64,000 nt of DNA from Cyclina sinensis (taxonomy: Eukaryota; Mollusca; Bivalvia; Venerida; Veneridae). A program made the position numbers and the translations under genes. A model generated the notes under the pieces. That model saw nothing but the letters and a program-made list of their open reading frames with translations, did not search any database and was not told the DNA's origin. Position 1 is the stretch's first letter. Every line of letters starts with the position of its first letter. Where the stretch lies: NCBI GenBank assembly GCA_012932295.1, contig JAAONU010000002.1, positions 34,869,485 through 34,933,484 of the forward strand, given 5' to 3'. Positions 1-10,640 of this stretch are shown here, piece after piece.

Positions 1-757
1 TATGAGTCATAGTACCGTTACATATGTATCAAGCAATTCCTAATACGGCAATGTTTCTACTTTCTTGCAACCTGCTCTTATTTTTTTCCTATAAACTTCA
101 AAACGACAAGTAGGTATTACTCGGATTTTAGTAAAAAAAAAATATAGAACGTGTTTTAACAATCGTCTGACTGAAATTATCTTTTATGCATTCCTTCTTT
201 TAATAACTCATCAACATTTATTTAGTCACGTGACCTTTAAAGGAAAATATGATTGTTAATTTTAATCCGTTCAATTTAGTCATGTGCTGTCAGACAACCG
301 AACAACGTGTTGAGACTGTCATTCTGCCTTTCTATCTTGTTTTGCTGTTAACTTAGCTCTCTGACGTTATGTTCGTTACAAATTCAGTTCTGGTAAGGTC
401 TTATGACCAACTGTGCGGCCATTGCGTATTTGCATATAGTGGATTTATCCTCCAGATAGTGAAACCGTTGTAGTGAAGACTTGAGGCTGTAGTAGGCCAT
501 CTGGATCTGGGAAATTTAAGATGAATATTTAATTTCTGTTATTTGATTATATTCATCTTTGTAAATGAAACAGGGTCTTTTACACAGCTTCTACAAAGAA
601 GTCCCAAAAATTGTGTTTTATTATTATTATTGTTATTATCATTATTATTATTGCGTTTTAGTGTTATATTTAGTATTTTGAATGATATTTGTTTCGATAT
701 GCTTAACAACGACTTTAGGTTGTTCTATCTACTATTAGACAATTACTTTAAAGCAAA
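1..757. other. AT-rich non-coding stretch
   Basis: No gene is recognisable. An impure (ATT)n stretch lies near 618-650, and it gives the leucine-rich frame at 543-791 its composition. Positions about 440-482 resemble 15336-15378: both have TTTGCAT, a spaced TAGT..GAT..TATC and then TAGTGAAACCGTTG. This may be a remnant of an interspersed repeat. Confidence 0.5.
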
Positions 758-945
758 TATTTCCTTTTATCTGCAGTGCGAACACTTTTAAACAAATCCG
801 ACACTTTGTTACTGCATTTAAATTGTTTATTTTCTTTTTTGATGACAACCAGAAACATTTTACTGCAATATTTTTTTAAACGTTCTGTATAAATCCTATC
901 ATGAACTTAAATAAACATCGTAATTTGAGTAATGCAACATAATTT
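758..945 (+). repeat. Dispersed repeat family 1, copy A
   Basis: This segment aligns end to end with 6489-6645. Shared anchors in order are TTATCTGCA, GACAC, AGAAACATTTTA, TTCTG, ATAAATAA and TCGTAATT. Divergence is high, with several small gaps, so the copies are old. Neither copy contains a recognisable protein. I see no terminal inverted repeats, so the element class is unknown. Confidence 0.65.
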
Positions 946-1065
946 TGATATTTTACTGTCAGATATATTAAAAATCTTCTCTGAAACACGTTGATTGTAT
1001 ACAAACTGAAAGTCGATGCCTGTTTGATAGATAATATGATTTTGGTAGCTTTTTTCATATTATAT

Positions 1066-1104
<39 letters not shown>

Positions 1105-2787
1105 TACTCTGCTGAATTAGTGTAAGATTGTAATCCAGATTGACTAAAATTGTTATCATATTTTTAATCAATGTGTGCAATTTAATGTGATTTAGTTCTG
1201 CTCTGTAAATTTTTATGAATTTTAGAATTTACTACAGTCTCTTGTAAATCTTAGTTAGATTGGCCATGCTCTTGTCTTGTTCTATGATTTTATATTGTAC
1301 TGTATATGTATACGTGTGCATGGATGAGACTTAAATAAACTAAAGAATAATAATAAATATATGATAAACTCTACCTTATTACAACATCATAAAGTTGGTT
1401 TAAACAAGATTTTATTCAGTTCTATGCATGTACAATTAATCATATTTACAACAAACATTTAGGATCGAGTAGAAAGCTGTAAGCTTGTTTGAAACTCTCT
1501 CCTTGGTAATAACATATATATCGAATTTGGTAACAACAAAATTGTCTAACAAATTGTGCTTGCAGTTTATTTAAGGTAACCATTTTAATTTTTTTTAAAG
1601 TAAGAATTAAGGCTTGTGAACAAAGAGAAAAGCTTCGAGTTTTTTATGTGCAATGAAATGTAAGTATATACAGTAAATATACAAAAAAGTTGGTTATTGC
1701 TAATATTTCAAAAAAACATTACGAATTTATAAATAGGTTTTATTATAATAGGTAGTATTGAAGATACAAGAGAGCGATGTAGACTTGAAAAAAGTATAAT
1801 GCAGAGAAGGCTTGGAAGAGAAAGATAGAAGGAAGGTACATGGTCACACACAAAACTGTAATCTGATAGAGCTCTTTCCCATGTTTATATATTTCCTATT
1901 AGATCTTAACAAATAAATATATACAACATCCCTAATAAGGCACTTTGTTTCATTATGTATCAAATCTCTTTGTGTTTCTTATACATGTGTGCACATGATT
2001 AAAATTAATGCATTTATTTCATCTGTAAGTTGTGTTGCCGTACAATAAAGTTGATAGTGTGATAGGAGCGAAGTTATTTCAATTGTTTGTGAGTTCAGTG
2101 CGTGATCGTTGGTATAGTGGATATATAAAGAAATAATGATGTGTATTGTCAATGTCACCACACTCACATCGAGCGTTATCAACAATGTTTTTTTGAATAT
2201 AGATGTTCTTTTAAAGAAGTACAATGTGTTCTGAGTCTAGAATGTTGTATCTGATATTTGCGTTCTCCAGCATAATAGTAAAATGGAACTTTCTCTATGT
2301 TTGAACTTAATGTTCGTTTGAAGCTTTCAAAATTGGGGAGTCTTTTTGGTCCGTGGTAAGTTTGTTCCAAAAATTTATATATCATAAGGTTGTATATGTA
2401 ATTAGTGTAAAGTAGACGAAAATACTGAAACTAGAGCTTAACTTAAGCGAAAGTCAGTTATGTCTTTGGCTTTATAAACGTCTTATGATTTTTTTGCGTT
2501 TCGTAAATACCCGTACCTACCGGTTCAGTGCGTCAAAATGATTATACAAATTCTAAACTGGAGTTTAATTCTTACATTGTTCATTTACTGATTTTATCAT
2601 ACTAGTAAAATTACCTCGGTACAGAACCAAGTTCTCTTCGATTCCTTAATCAAACTCTTTACTCATAATTCTGTATTTGGATAAAATATAATTTTCAGAC
2701 AAAAAAGTTTTATGCAATTGAAATTTTAATCATTTAGCCTTCGTACACCAATTTCACTAGAAAATAAAATAGTTCGCTTAATAATAT
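946..2787. other. Non-coding stretch with a TTTA microsatellite
   Basis: There is a tetranucleotide run at 1064-1105 and otherwise AT-rich unique-looking sequence. The minus-strand frames at 1979-2224 and 2179-2385 overlap each other and match no family I know. I see no gene. Confidence 0.5.
1064..1105. repeat. (TTTA)n microsatellite
   Basis: About ten uninterrupted copies of the tetranucleotide TTTA. Confidence 0.95.
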
Positions 2788-2950
2788 GGCAAGATGCCAA
2801 TGTCTGAACAAATATGATAATTGATCTCTGCACGACTGGAAATTTCTCATATATTGCTAAAATAATCTTACGGAGTCGCCTTATCCCCTGAAATAGCATA
2901 TAAAATTAAGTCGATAGATTCTAACGACGGTTGCCAGTAACTTCGGGTTA
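2788..2950 (+). repeat. Dispersed repeat family 2, copy A
   Basis: The segment begins GGCAAGATGCCAATGTCTGAAC and continues with GGCTGGAA-like, TTGCTAAAATAATCTT and TTGCCAGT blocks. The same order appears at 7186-7330 and 8618-8765, where it is preceded by a shared block (TGCAATTTTCTCC..TGGAATTAT) that is poorly conserved here. The three copies are ancient and non-coding. Confidence 0.65.
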
Positions 2951-3210
2951 ATAATGTGAATAGCATGCAAAAGCGATCACCTTTCAAATCATATTTCTGT
3001 AATTGCATTTCACTGATATTCATTGGATATCATTAAATAAACTATTATTTTACCCCAGTTGACCATACCAAATGGTTGTCATAAAGATTAATAATGTATA
3101 TAGCATGCAAAAATGATCACCTTACACGGCATATCACGACAATGACGTTTGTAATACATTTCCCAGATATTCACTGGATATGATTTATATAAAATGGTCA
3201 TATATGTCAC
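2947..3210 (+). repeat. Tandem duplication, two 140-bp units
   Basis: Two diverged units begin at 2947 and 3087. Both contain TTAATAATGT, ATAGCATGCAAAA, GATCACCTT and TTCA(T/C)TGGATAT at matching offsets. The second unit ends near 3210. No gene lies in it. Confidence 0.8.
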
Positions 3211-3261
3211 GTGCCTTTTACCGTTTTGAATGGTGTATATGCATCATTTGAATATTTTGCA

Positions 3262-3302
3262 TTGTCCCATGCGACGTAGTAAGTCGTCCTCGCGCGGGAC
3301 AA
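3262..3302. repeat. Short GC-rich inverted repeat
   Basis: TTGTCCC (3262-3268) is matched by GGGACAA (3296-3302), with a nested GCGAC/GTCG pairing inside. The local CpG content (CGCGCG) is unusual for this window. The string ACGTCGCATGGG recurs, on the opposite strand, near 33454-33465, hinting at a dispersed element. Confidence 0.5.
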
Positions 3303-5548
3303 GAAAAGCGGCATGTTTTCAGGTTATTGTTATTATCACATTTGACTGTGCACTTTTATTTCTGTGCAAAGTAAACTTCAGGTAATAGAAACTGAACAAT
3401 TCCAAGTTGTTGATGTAAAAATGGATTTGTTGTTGTTCGTGTTTTCTGAATAAAATTACCTTTGATGCACATATTTTCCCTAGTGCAGTATCCGGTACAA
3501 TTATATAAATAACATGATTATTCTTTTGTCATTGTAGAGCAAGAACGAAATAACTAAGGCCTTGCATAAACAGAAAAAAATACCGATTGAGACGTCATAG
3601 AAAATGCTGAATTTCATTCGGCTATAGTTAATTTAACAACAAATTAAGGCTTTATAGTTCACAGATTTCTCAAGACCTCGTCCCACTGGGTATTTCATAC
3701 TCGTTATTACCAGCATTCTGTTAGTTGCAATGTTTCTTGTGTGTTCTAAACTTAGAGGGTGTTTCATTTTCTCAGCTGGTTTGTTATACAAAACGGCACC
3801 TGTTAAGAGCAATGATGCAGCTGTGAATTTTGATAATGAACACACTTTACAAATTCCCAAATGCTCAGTACCAGAACGTAATCAGAAAACAAAAACAGAC
3901 TGGAAAAGTTCCGTTGTGCAAAACAAAATACAGGGAGGATATTTAGATGTAATGTTTGTGTTTAAAAATAGAACGATTGTGATGTAGGAGCGAAAGTTTT
4001 ATTTGCTTAACAAGAGATTGCCTATTAGATATCTTACTATCGTATACTTAAATTCTGCAAGTGTTTATAATGCCTGTTATATTTGCATCGAAATATTAAC
4101 CTGTCGAGATATTGGTCATTTAAACTTATTAAAATGTTTCTTTTTCCATTTTCAGATGACAGAGAATCACTTATCAAAACTATAATACCAGAGCCAAGAG
4201 AAGTAAGTAAATGCAACTTATTTGAACTTACAAGACAAGACCAGACAAGACAACACAAGACAAAAAAATATAAGTGTAGGTCTTATCAACATGATAGAAT
4301 TATCTATTTATATATATACAGAAACTTTTCTGGTCAACTTAGACTACGGACTATTGTTGAAATATAAAGCTGCTTGTTTTGTCGATTAATGGATCCCTGA
4401 CCCCTCACATTTGCACGATTAAACAAAAAAGTACAGTTATATTTTCACCACAAACAAGTATTTAACAAAAGAGCACATGGTAATGTTTGTGAGTAAAACC
4501 TATTGTTGTAAGATTTAAGAGTCATGCTGTGGATCCATGATTACTAAAACGTTTTAAGGTGAATCTACACCATTAATCTGCAGTTGTCCTATCCTCGCTC
4601 GATTTACTCAATGATTCGAACATGACACAGGGTTCCGTTTTCTCGCATTATTTGATTTGAAATGAAACGATTATCATTGCTCGATTTCGTTACTCATATT
4701 CCCCATGAATGAGCAAATCTGCTTCGTTTATTGTTCTCAGGAGTCAATGAATCAGTAAATTTAGCATACGATATCTTCACAGTTTGTGTAACTGAAATGC
4801 TCTGGATTTAACAGTTTTTAACGGATGGGTAGCAATCATGTATTTGCGCTGACTTTTTTCGCCTGTAAGACTGAAAAGACATTACACCACCGATTTGAAT
4901 CTTAAAATGCGGCAGATAAGCAATGTTTTAACGCCACGCGCAAGAGATTCTATGGTGCAATGTTAAAAGCCATTAACGAATTCTTGTTAGAGGAAATATC
5001 GTTGTAGAAATCTTATCGTTGATACGATAAATGTAACATTGCTTTGTATTTATTTAAATTGTTGGGTGTATATCTTACATTATTGCGGTTTATCTTGATA
5101 AGTGTCATTATTTTCTATTCTGCGAATTGCGAACCCTCGTTTATTTTTTTATGTTTTAAAGCGAAAATAAATACTGTAAGCTCATGTATCTAATCTGTGT
5201 TGTAAAAGGAATTAGATAGAATTCATTGTCATTTCTAAGACACGTATGTCGCAGTAATGAAAATGATATTATAAAAAATATCATTGCCATTCATACCTCG
5301 AATAAAAATTGTGAATTGTGAATTTAAGATTGAGTGTAAAACAGTGATGACCGTGAAAGGAACGATGATTATTTTATATTCTAACACTATCCGCAATTCG
5401 CCGACAATAAACAAAGAAGGAATTTAGCTGATATATCATAGGCAGTATAGCACGCTGAACACAAGCGCGCGCCCGCTGACGTCACTGAGAACATTACTTT
5501 TAAGTAGTGCACATACTTGCGCCCCTTATAAATATACCTACGTGTTAG
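3303..5548. other. Non-coding stretch
   Basis: I see no gene. An impure (ACAAG)n tract at 4227-4265 and the micro-exon-like segment at 4156-4202 are the only features noted. Overlapping frames at 3633-4367 on both strands have no recognisable product. Confidence 0.45.
4156..4202 (+). other. Micro-exon-like segment with splice-like borders (47 bp)
   Basis: A pyrimidine tract ending TTTTCAG precedes position 4156, and GTAAGTA begins at 4203. Read in phase 2 (two bases, then codons) the segment is open and gives DRESLIKTIIPEPRE. A second segment at 29296-29328 begins with nearly the same ten bases (ATGACAG, then A or T, then GA) in the same phase. GTAAGT occurs about 20 times by chance in DNA of this size, so the splice borders alone prove little. 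I infer an exon only tentatively. Confidence 0.15.
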
Positions 5549-5732
5549 AATGGAAATAGATTCATTCATTTTCGTGATTCTACCGTCGTATATATCACGC
5601 TTTCTCGTTCATATGCGTAGTTATTTAATCACTCAGGCCTACGGCCTTCGTGAGTAAATTACTACGCATCTGAACTCGACACCGTGATATATCAGACGGT
5701 ATATCACTCAAACTTAAAATCTATTTCCTAAA
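5549..5732. mobile_element. Foldback (long inverted repeat) element
   Basis: Two arms of about 90 bp pair around a 3-nt spacer at 5640-5642. The innermost part is AGGCC/GGCCT; moving outward there are matching blocks around ATGCGTAGT/ACTACGCAT, TATATCACG/CGTGATATA, TACCGTC/GACGGTA and GGAAATAGATT/AATCTATTTCC. The arms have several mismatches, so the element is not newly made. It has no coding capacity. Foldback or MITE-type elements have this form; the family is not identified. Confidence 0.8.
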
Positions 5733-5798
5733 TGAAAAAGTATCCGCTCCGTAACATACCAGACGCCTGACTTAATAAAAACGTGGGCCCGCTGAATA

Positions 5799-5864
5799 TC
5801 AGGGCCAATATTAATAACACTGATCGGCCGTTGGCAGGAAAACTGATATTGATATTGGCCCTTT
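5799..5864. repeat. Inverted repeat next to the foldback element
   Basis: The arm at 5801-5814 (AGGGCCAATATTAATA-like) pairs with 5846-5863 (GATATTGATATTGGCCCT-like). The loop holds CGGCCGTTGGCAGG. It lies about 65 bp after the larger foldback and may belong to the same compound insertion. Confidence 0.55.
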
Positions 5865-5869
5865 TGTAG

Positions 5870-6488
5870 CTCAGTTTGATTGTTTTATAGATAGATCATG
5901 GCCGAAAAATTGATATAGAATTCAATGTTAAACTGCAACTTCTTTTCCAAGTGATAGTATCGAGTTTTAGGAATATTAGAATTTGTTCTCTCGAAACTAT
6001 CCTTTTAAGTGACTACCCAAAAAAAGGTTTTGTGCGGTCTTAGTCCTGTATTCGTGTGAATAGCCGATCTGCTTAATTCACAACTTGTAACTCTCATGAA
6101 CACAGAAGATTTACAAAAGTGTCGTTTTTGACAGTTAATGGTCCAATACGGCTGTCGTCGAACAAATAACAGGGCCTATATCAAATCAGTTATTTAATAA
6201 TACATAATCTTGTTTTTAATATTTATTTAAGTAGAGACCAGAACACTTCTTTAAGGTTCTGTTGAATGAAGCATCATCCCATTTCTGTACAATGTCTCTT
6301 GTGTTTTATGTGGTATAATTCAAAGGCAGAGTATTAATTCCTCTGTTATAAAAAGATGTTAAATTGCGTGAGAATATTTTAACTTAACGTTTAGCAACTT
6401 GAATTAGACCGGTGCCACTGAAAATTCATTTAAAGCTTAAGAAATACTCATTTATTCACTTTCGTAAAGTTTGATATTAAACGGATGC
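5870..6488. other. Non-coding stretch
   Basis: I see nothing recognisable here on either strand. Confidence 0.45.
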
Positions 6489-6645
6489 TACTTTCTTATC
6501 TGCACTGAGAACATTTCGTAAAAATCTGACACATTTACAGCTTTTTTAGTTTATTTTAAGACAAGCAGAAACATTTTATTGCCGTGTTTTTAGAAACATT
6601 CTGAATACCTTCCGTTAGAAATATAAATAACCCTCGTAATTAGGC
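6489..6645 (+). repeat. Dispersed repeat family 1, copy B
   Basis: This is the partner of 758-945, with the same anchors in the same order and an internal shortening of about 20-30 bp relative to copy A. Confidence 0.65.
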
Positions 6646-7049
6646 TGCCGGATCTTCGTCAGTAGTGTGGATTTAAATATACAGCAACCTTACGGACACT
6701 TGCTTATTGTCATTTTTATTCAGCTTATCAAATATATAATTTCTACACACATGCTATATATCCTTACACTACTTTTCATTTGCCTTTGATTTAATCTAGA
6801 CATATTTAATACGATATATATCTGTCCCCGTTGTTAACTAATTGCACACGACAGAAAAATTACTTAGATTTCAGTTGCTTTGCAAATAAATTATCTGTTG
6901 TTCTCCATTCATTCCATGTATCCTTAAACAGATGACTTCAACCACGTCGCTTTGCTACAAAGCTAGCATGACATAGGCATTGTTACATTCTGCAAATTTT
7001 GGATAAAAATTCTTAACAGTTTACAAAATAATTAATTGAAAAACAATAT

Positions 7050-7330
7050 CTAAAAATGAGGAAAAAAGATAGTGTTCTTGATAAGAAATTTCAAGTACAT
7101 CGTGGAAAAAATCTTGACTTTGTGTAATAAATTCAAATTGATCTATGTGACTGCAATTTTCTCCAGTACTGGAATTATTCTCTGGATTTTTGACAGGATC
7201 CCATGTCTGAACAAATATCATTGATCAATGTACGGCTGGAAGTTCCGCAAATATTGATTAAATAATCTTCCAGATTTGCCTTATCTCGGAGACTTAAGTA
7301 TATACTGGAGTAAGTAGGTGCTAGCGACTG
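7050..7330 (+). repeat. Dispersed repeat family 2, copy B
   Basis: The segment contains TGCAATTTTCTCC, TGGAATTAT, GATCCCATGTCTGAACAAA, CGGCTGGAA and TGCTGCCAGTT in order. It matches copy C (8545-8765) over the whole length and copy A (2788-2950) over its second half. The minus-strand frame at 7021-7221 falls inside this repeat and has no recognisable product. Confidence 0.7.
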
Positions 7331-8544
7331 CTGCCAGTTGATATTCATTAATTATTTTTATACGATACGATAATTCTAATTTCACAAATCGTGTCTGTAA
7401 ACATACAAAGATTTTGTTGTGCATTTTAATTAATAAATTTCTCGAAAAATATCATTTATCTGTGTATCTCATTAAAAATCTAATTATGTAAGTGATAAAC
7501 ATACTTTTGAAGAAGAAAAAAAACACTTCACTTGAAAGCCATTATTTCATCTATTAGTGACACAATTTCGTTAAAGTGCTCTGGTAGTTTTGCAGATCTA
7601 TTTTTAGTCGAAGCCAAAGTCTGTAAGTGTTACAACGTATGACGAGAAAAGTGTTTCTTGTCGCTACATTATTGTCATATGTGTTATGTTATCACGCAGA
7701 GAAACTCACTAGGGTATTGTCCCATCTTCCTAGCATTATTGTTTTCCGTGTCGCACATGCGGATTTAACCAATAAAATAATGACATATGAAGGGCACGTA
7801 GAAAGCTGTAACTAATTTATTTCCAGTCCAATAAAGCAATGTTCGGAACAATTTTCATTGTGTGCTGTCATGTTTTTAGTTATGTGAACAAGAAGAACTG
7901 AGAAATAAATCTTGAACGCGCGAACTATGGGCTGTAGAAGTATGACCAACTTCATAATTCATGTATTCTGATTGTTTAATACAACGTCCATCAAGATGAT
8001 TCAAGGGCTGTACAACAACGTTCCTGTCAAATGTCAACAATTCACTGGAGTAATCTCAGACCTTTGCAAAGAGCATAATGGTTTTTGGTATTTCAATCTA
8101 TTTTATACAAAGACAGCATAGTAAAGAGTTTTTATTCGTATTTAGTTGTGGCTATAGAATCACGAGAAGTGTGTGTGATAATGGATTTACAATTGAACAG
8201 TTATTTTTCTGCTATTCCAGATCTAGTTATTTAAATGTAGTAAGGAAAAGCCACTTTTTTATAAAGGGATACTGGGGCTACATCTTATAATAGCATATAA
8301 AAATGCCCTCTGTCGGAAAAGTTTGATATCTTCCTATTAATAGGTGAACTCACTTTTAGGCTGCCATATACATAGCCTGCTCAGCATCTTAAATTTTCAA
8401 GTTATTGTCTGTATGCTTGTTTGTTTTGTTTGTTTGTTTGTTTACTTTCTTCTTCCCAGGAGTACTTTACACAAAGCCTTTAATTCTGATAAAAATCATG
8501 CTTTGGAAAAGAATTAGCACTTTCCCTCTTGAAAAAAAATTACC
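7331..8544. other. Non-coding stretch
   Basis: It contains a (TTTG)n run at about 8416-8444. A 27-bp segment at 7596-7622 lies between TTTTGCAG and GTAAGTG and is open in two phases, but such pairs arise by chance. I see no gene. Confidence 0.45.
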
Positions 8545-8765
8545 AAATTTGTTACATTCAAATTATTCCGTGCAAGTGCAATTTTCTCCTGTAATGGAAT
8601 TATGCTCGTGATTTTTTGGCAAGATCCCATGTCTGAACAAAGATCATTGATCCATGCGCGGCTGGAATTTTCTCAAAAACTGCTTGAGAAATCTTCTAAC
8701 TTTCTGCGCAGACAAGGGTACACAGCGAAGAAGATAGATTGCTGACGAGAGTTGCAATTACCTTA
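8545..8765 (+). repeat. Dispersed repeat family 2, copy C
   Basis: It shares GTGCAATTTTCTCC, TGGAATTATGCTC, GATCCCATGTCTGAACAAA, GATCATTGATC and CGGCTGGAA with copy B, about 1.4 kb away in the same orientation. It is the best-matching pair in the family. A possible fourth, more decayed copy covers about 11690-11815. Confidence 0.7.
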
Positions 8766-10470
8766 AGATCAGTTTCAGCAATAAAATGTAATAATGATTA
8801 TCTGAACCATCGTCTCTCTTTACACTCCATATACATCTTGATATATAGATCTGGTGTTATGAATCACAAAACAGAAACAGAAACTAAGACAATGCGTTCA
8901 GTCTTCATCTGATAAGGCATTATATTTCCTGGAATTATATTTAAACGTGCGGAGATAGATTATTCATTTCTTGGAATTATTCATTTCTTCGAGATGTATC
9001 CTTAACACGATATTTAAGGCAATTTGAAGGATTCTGTTTGAAGACTCAGATTAAATTAAATTCATCTTTGAATTTGAAGATATGCTTCACTAACGATGCA
9101 CTGTATTCCTTATGTCATTATATCTATCGAACAAATGACAACGCATTTTGTCGTCTGCTTTATCCGTGTCACAGTCTTTCGAGTACATTACACACTGGTT
9201 TGACATCTTGGTAAGCATGTTTGAGCCCTTAAGTATCTTCTTGTGACAGGACAAAATGGCAGTGGTTGCATTTTCAACCAATACGTTGAATTATTTTGTG
9301 ATTTTTTTTCTAATTAATAATTTATATATGAAACACAAACAGGTGAACAGAAAAGAAAAAATCCCACTTTACCTGAAGTTATTCCCTCCCTCCTCCCTCC
9401 GAAACATTACAATTATTCGTATTTCCCCGTCAAAACTTGCTTGTATAAATATTTATCGGTAAGGTTGTTTATCGGTGTTTAATAGTCAAACGTATTTTAC
9501 TTTTAATTAGTTTCTTTGTTATCATTCTTGAAGAACGGAAATGAAAGAAAGGTAAACAGTAAAAATGCATGTTAACTCTTCCGGTTAATAGATATTTTAA
9601 AATTATTTCATAGGTAATCACGTGACTATGAACTAGAAGATAAATCGTATTTTGTCAAATCGCATTGCAGTATTTTTCAATTTTCTGACATATTATTAAG
9701 GTCAGTCAGTGTAATTTATCGACTGATTTTAGTCAGTTGACACAATTTAATTTCAATCTGTTTATTAGAAGACATTGATAAAATCAAATTGGTCGTTTCT
9801 GACCGTTTTAATCAGGCACGCAGGTCTTTGCAAAGAGGACCAAAAGTCCTAAAGTTTATATGCCATTTTATTTAATGGTGGCCCTTTTAATAAATTCGTT
9901 GCAAAATAGATAGAATCATTATAGGCAAGATCTACAAATGTAAGGTATATTTACTGCTGTCAAACTATCCTATTAAAGTAAAAGCAAAGGTTTGTACAAA
10001 GCTTATTTATGACATTGCGCCTGAGCCAAATATCTAGTTGCATAGCACTAGTCCCTGTCATCTTTTCCTATTTCCGTTGCGATAAAAACTACTCACAGGT
10101 ACCCGGTGTCACTAAAAGTGTCCTAGCTTCTGCAATATTTTTATGTCTGAACGGCACACCAAGAAAGAAAAACAAATTTGCAGCATTTACACAACGAACA
10201 GCAAGACTAAAAGTGTTCTGTGCAAGTCGGGAATATATTGAAGGGACCACGTGAAGCTTTTCTTGATCAAATTGACGAAGATGTACGAAGATCAGTGACA
10301 GAATTTATTCATCCACACTCGTATATTGCCTATTTTTGAAATTTACTAGCATTATAGAATTCAAACCATGATCCAAACATTGACTGTACTCTCCATGAAA
10401 AAAACGCTCTCCAATTGTGAAAAGTTATATGTTTAAATCATTTTTAAATGTACGGTCGAAAGGAAGTAAT
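8766..10470. other. Non-coding stretch
   Basis: There is a pyrimidine-rich tract near 9385-9402 and otherwise nothing recognisable. The frame at 10009-10254 (81 codons) matches no family I know. Confidence 0.45.
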
Positions 10471-10640
10471 GCACCTAGCACATACAATATTCTTCTCATT
10501 TAGTGCATCTAGCACATACAATATTCTACTCATTTAGGGCACCTAGCACCTACAATATTCTACTCATTTAGTGCATCTAGCACATACAATATTCTACTCA
10601 TTTAGGGCACCTAGCACCTACAATATTCTACTCATTTAGG
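10471..10640 (+). repeat. Minisatellite, 5 x 34 bp (68-bp dimer structure)
   Basis: Unit starts fall at 10471, 10505, 10539, 10573 and 10607, exactly 34 bp apart. Two unit types alternate (GCATCTAGCACATAC and GCACCTAGCACCTAC), so the recent amplification unit is the 68-bp dimer. The first unit is intermediate. Confidence 0.95.

Noticed and set aside
4590..4640. Possible minus-strand tRNA, from a GTTCGAATC sequence
   Set aside because: No matching acceptor, D or anticodon stems could be formed around it.
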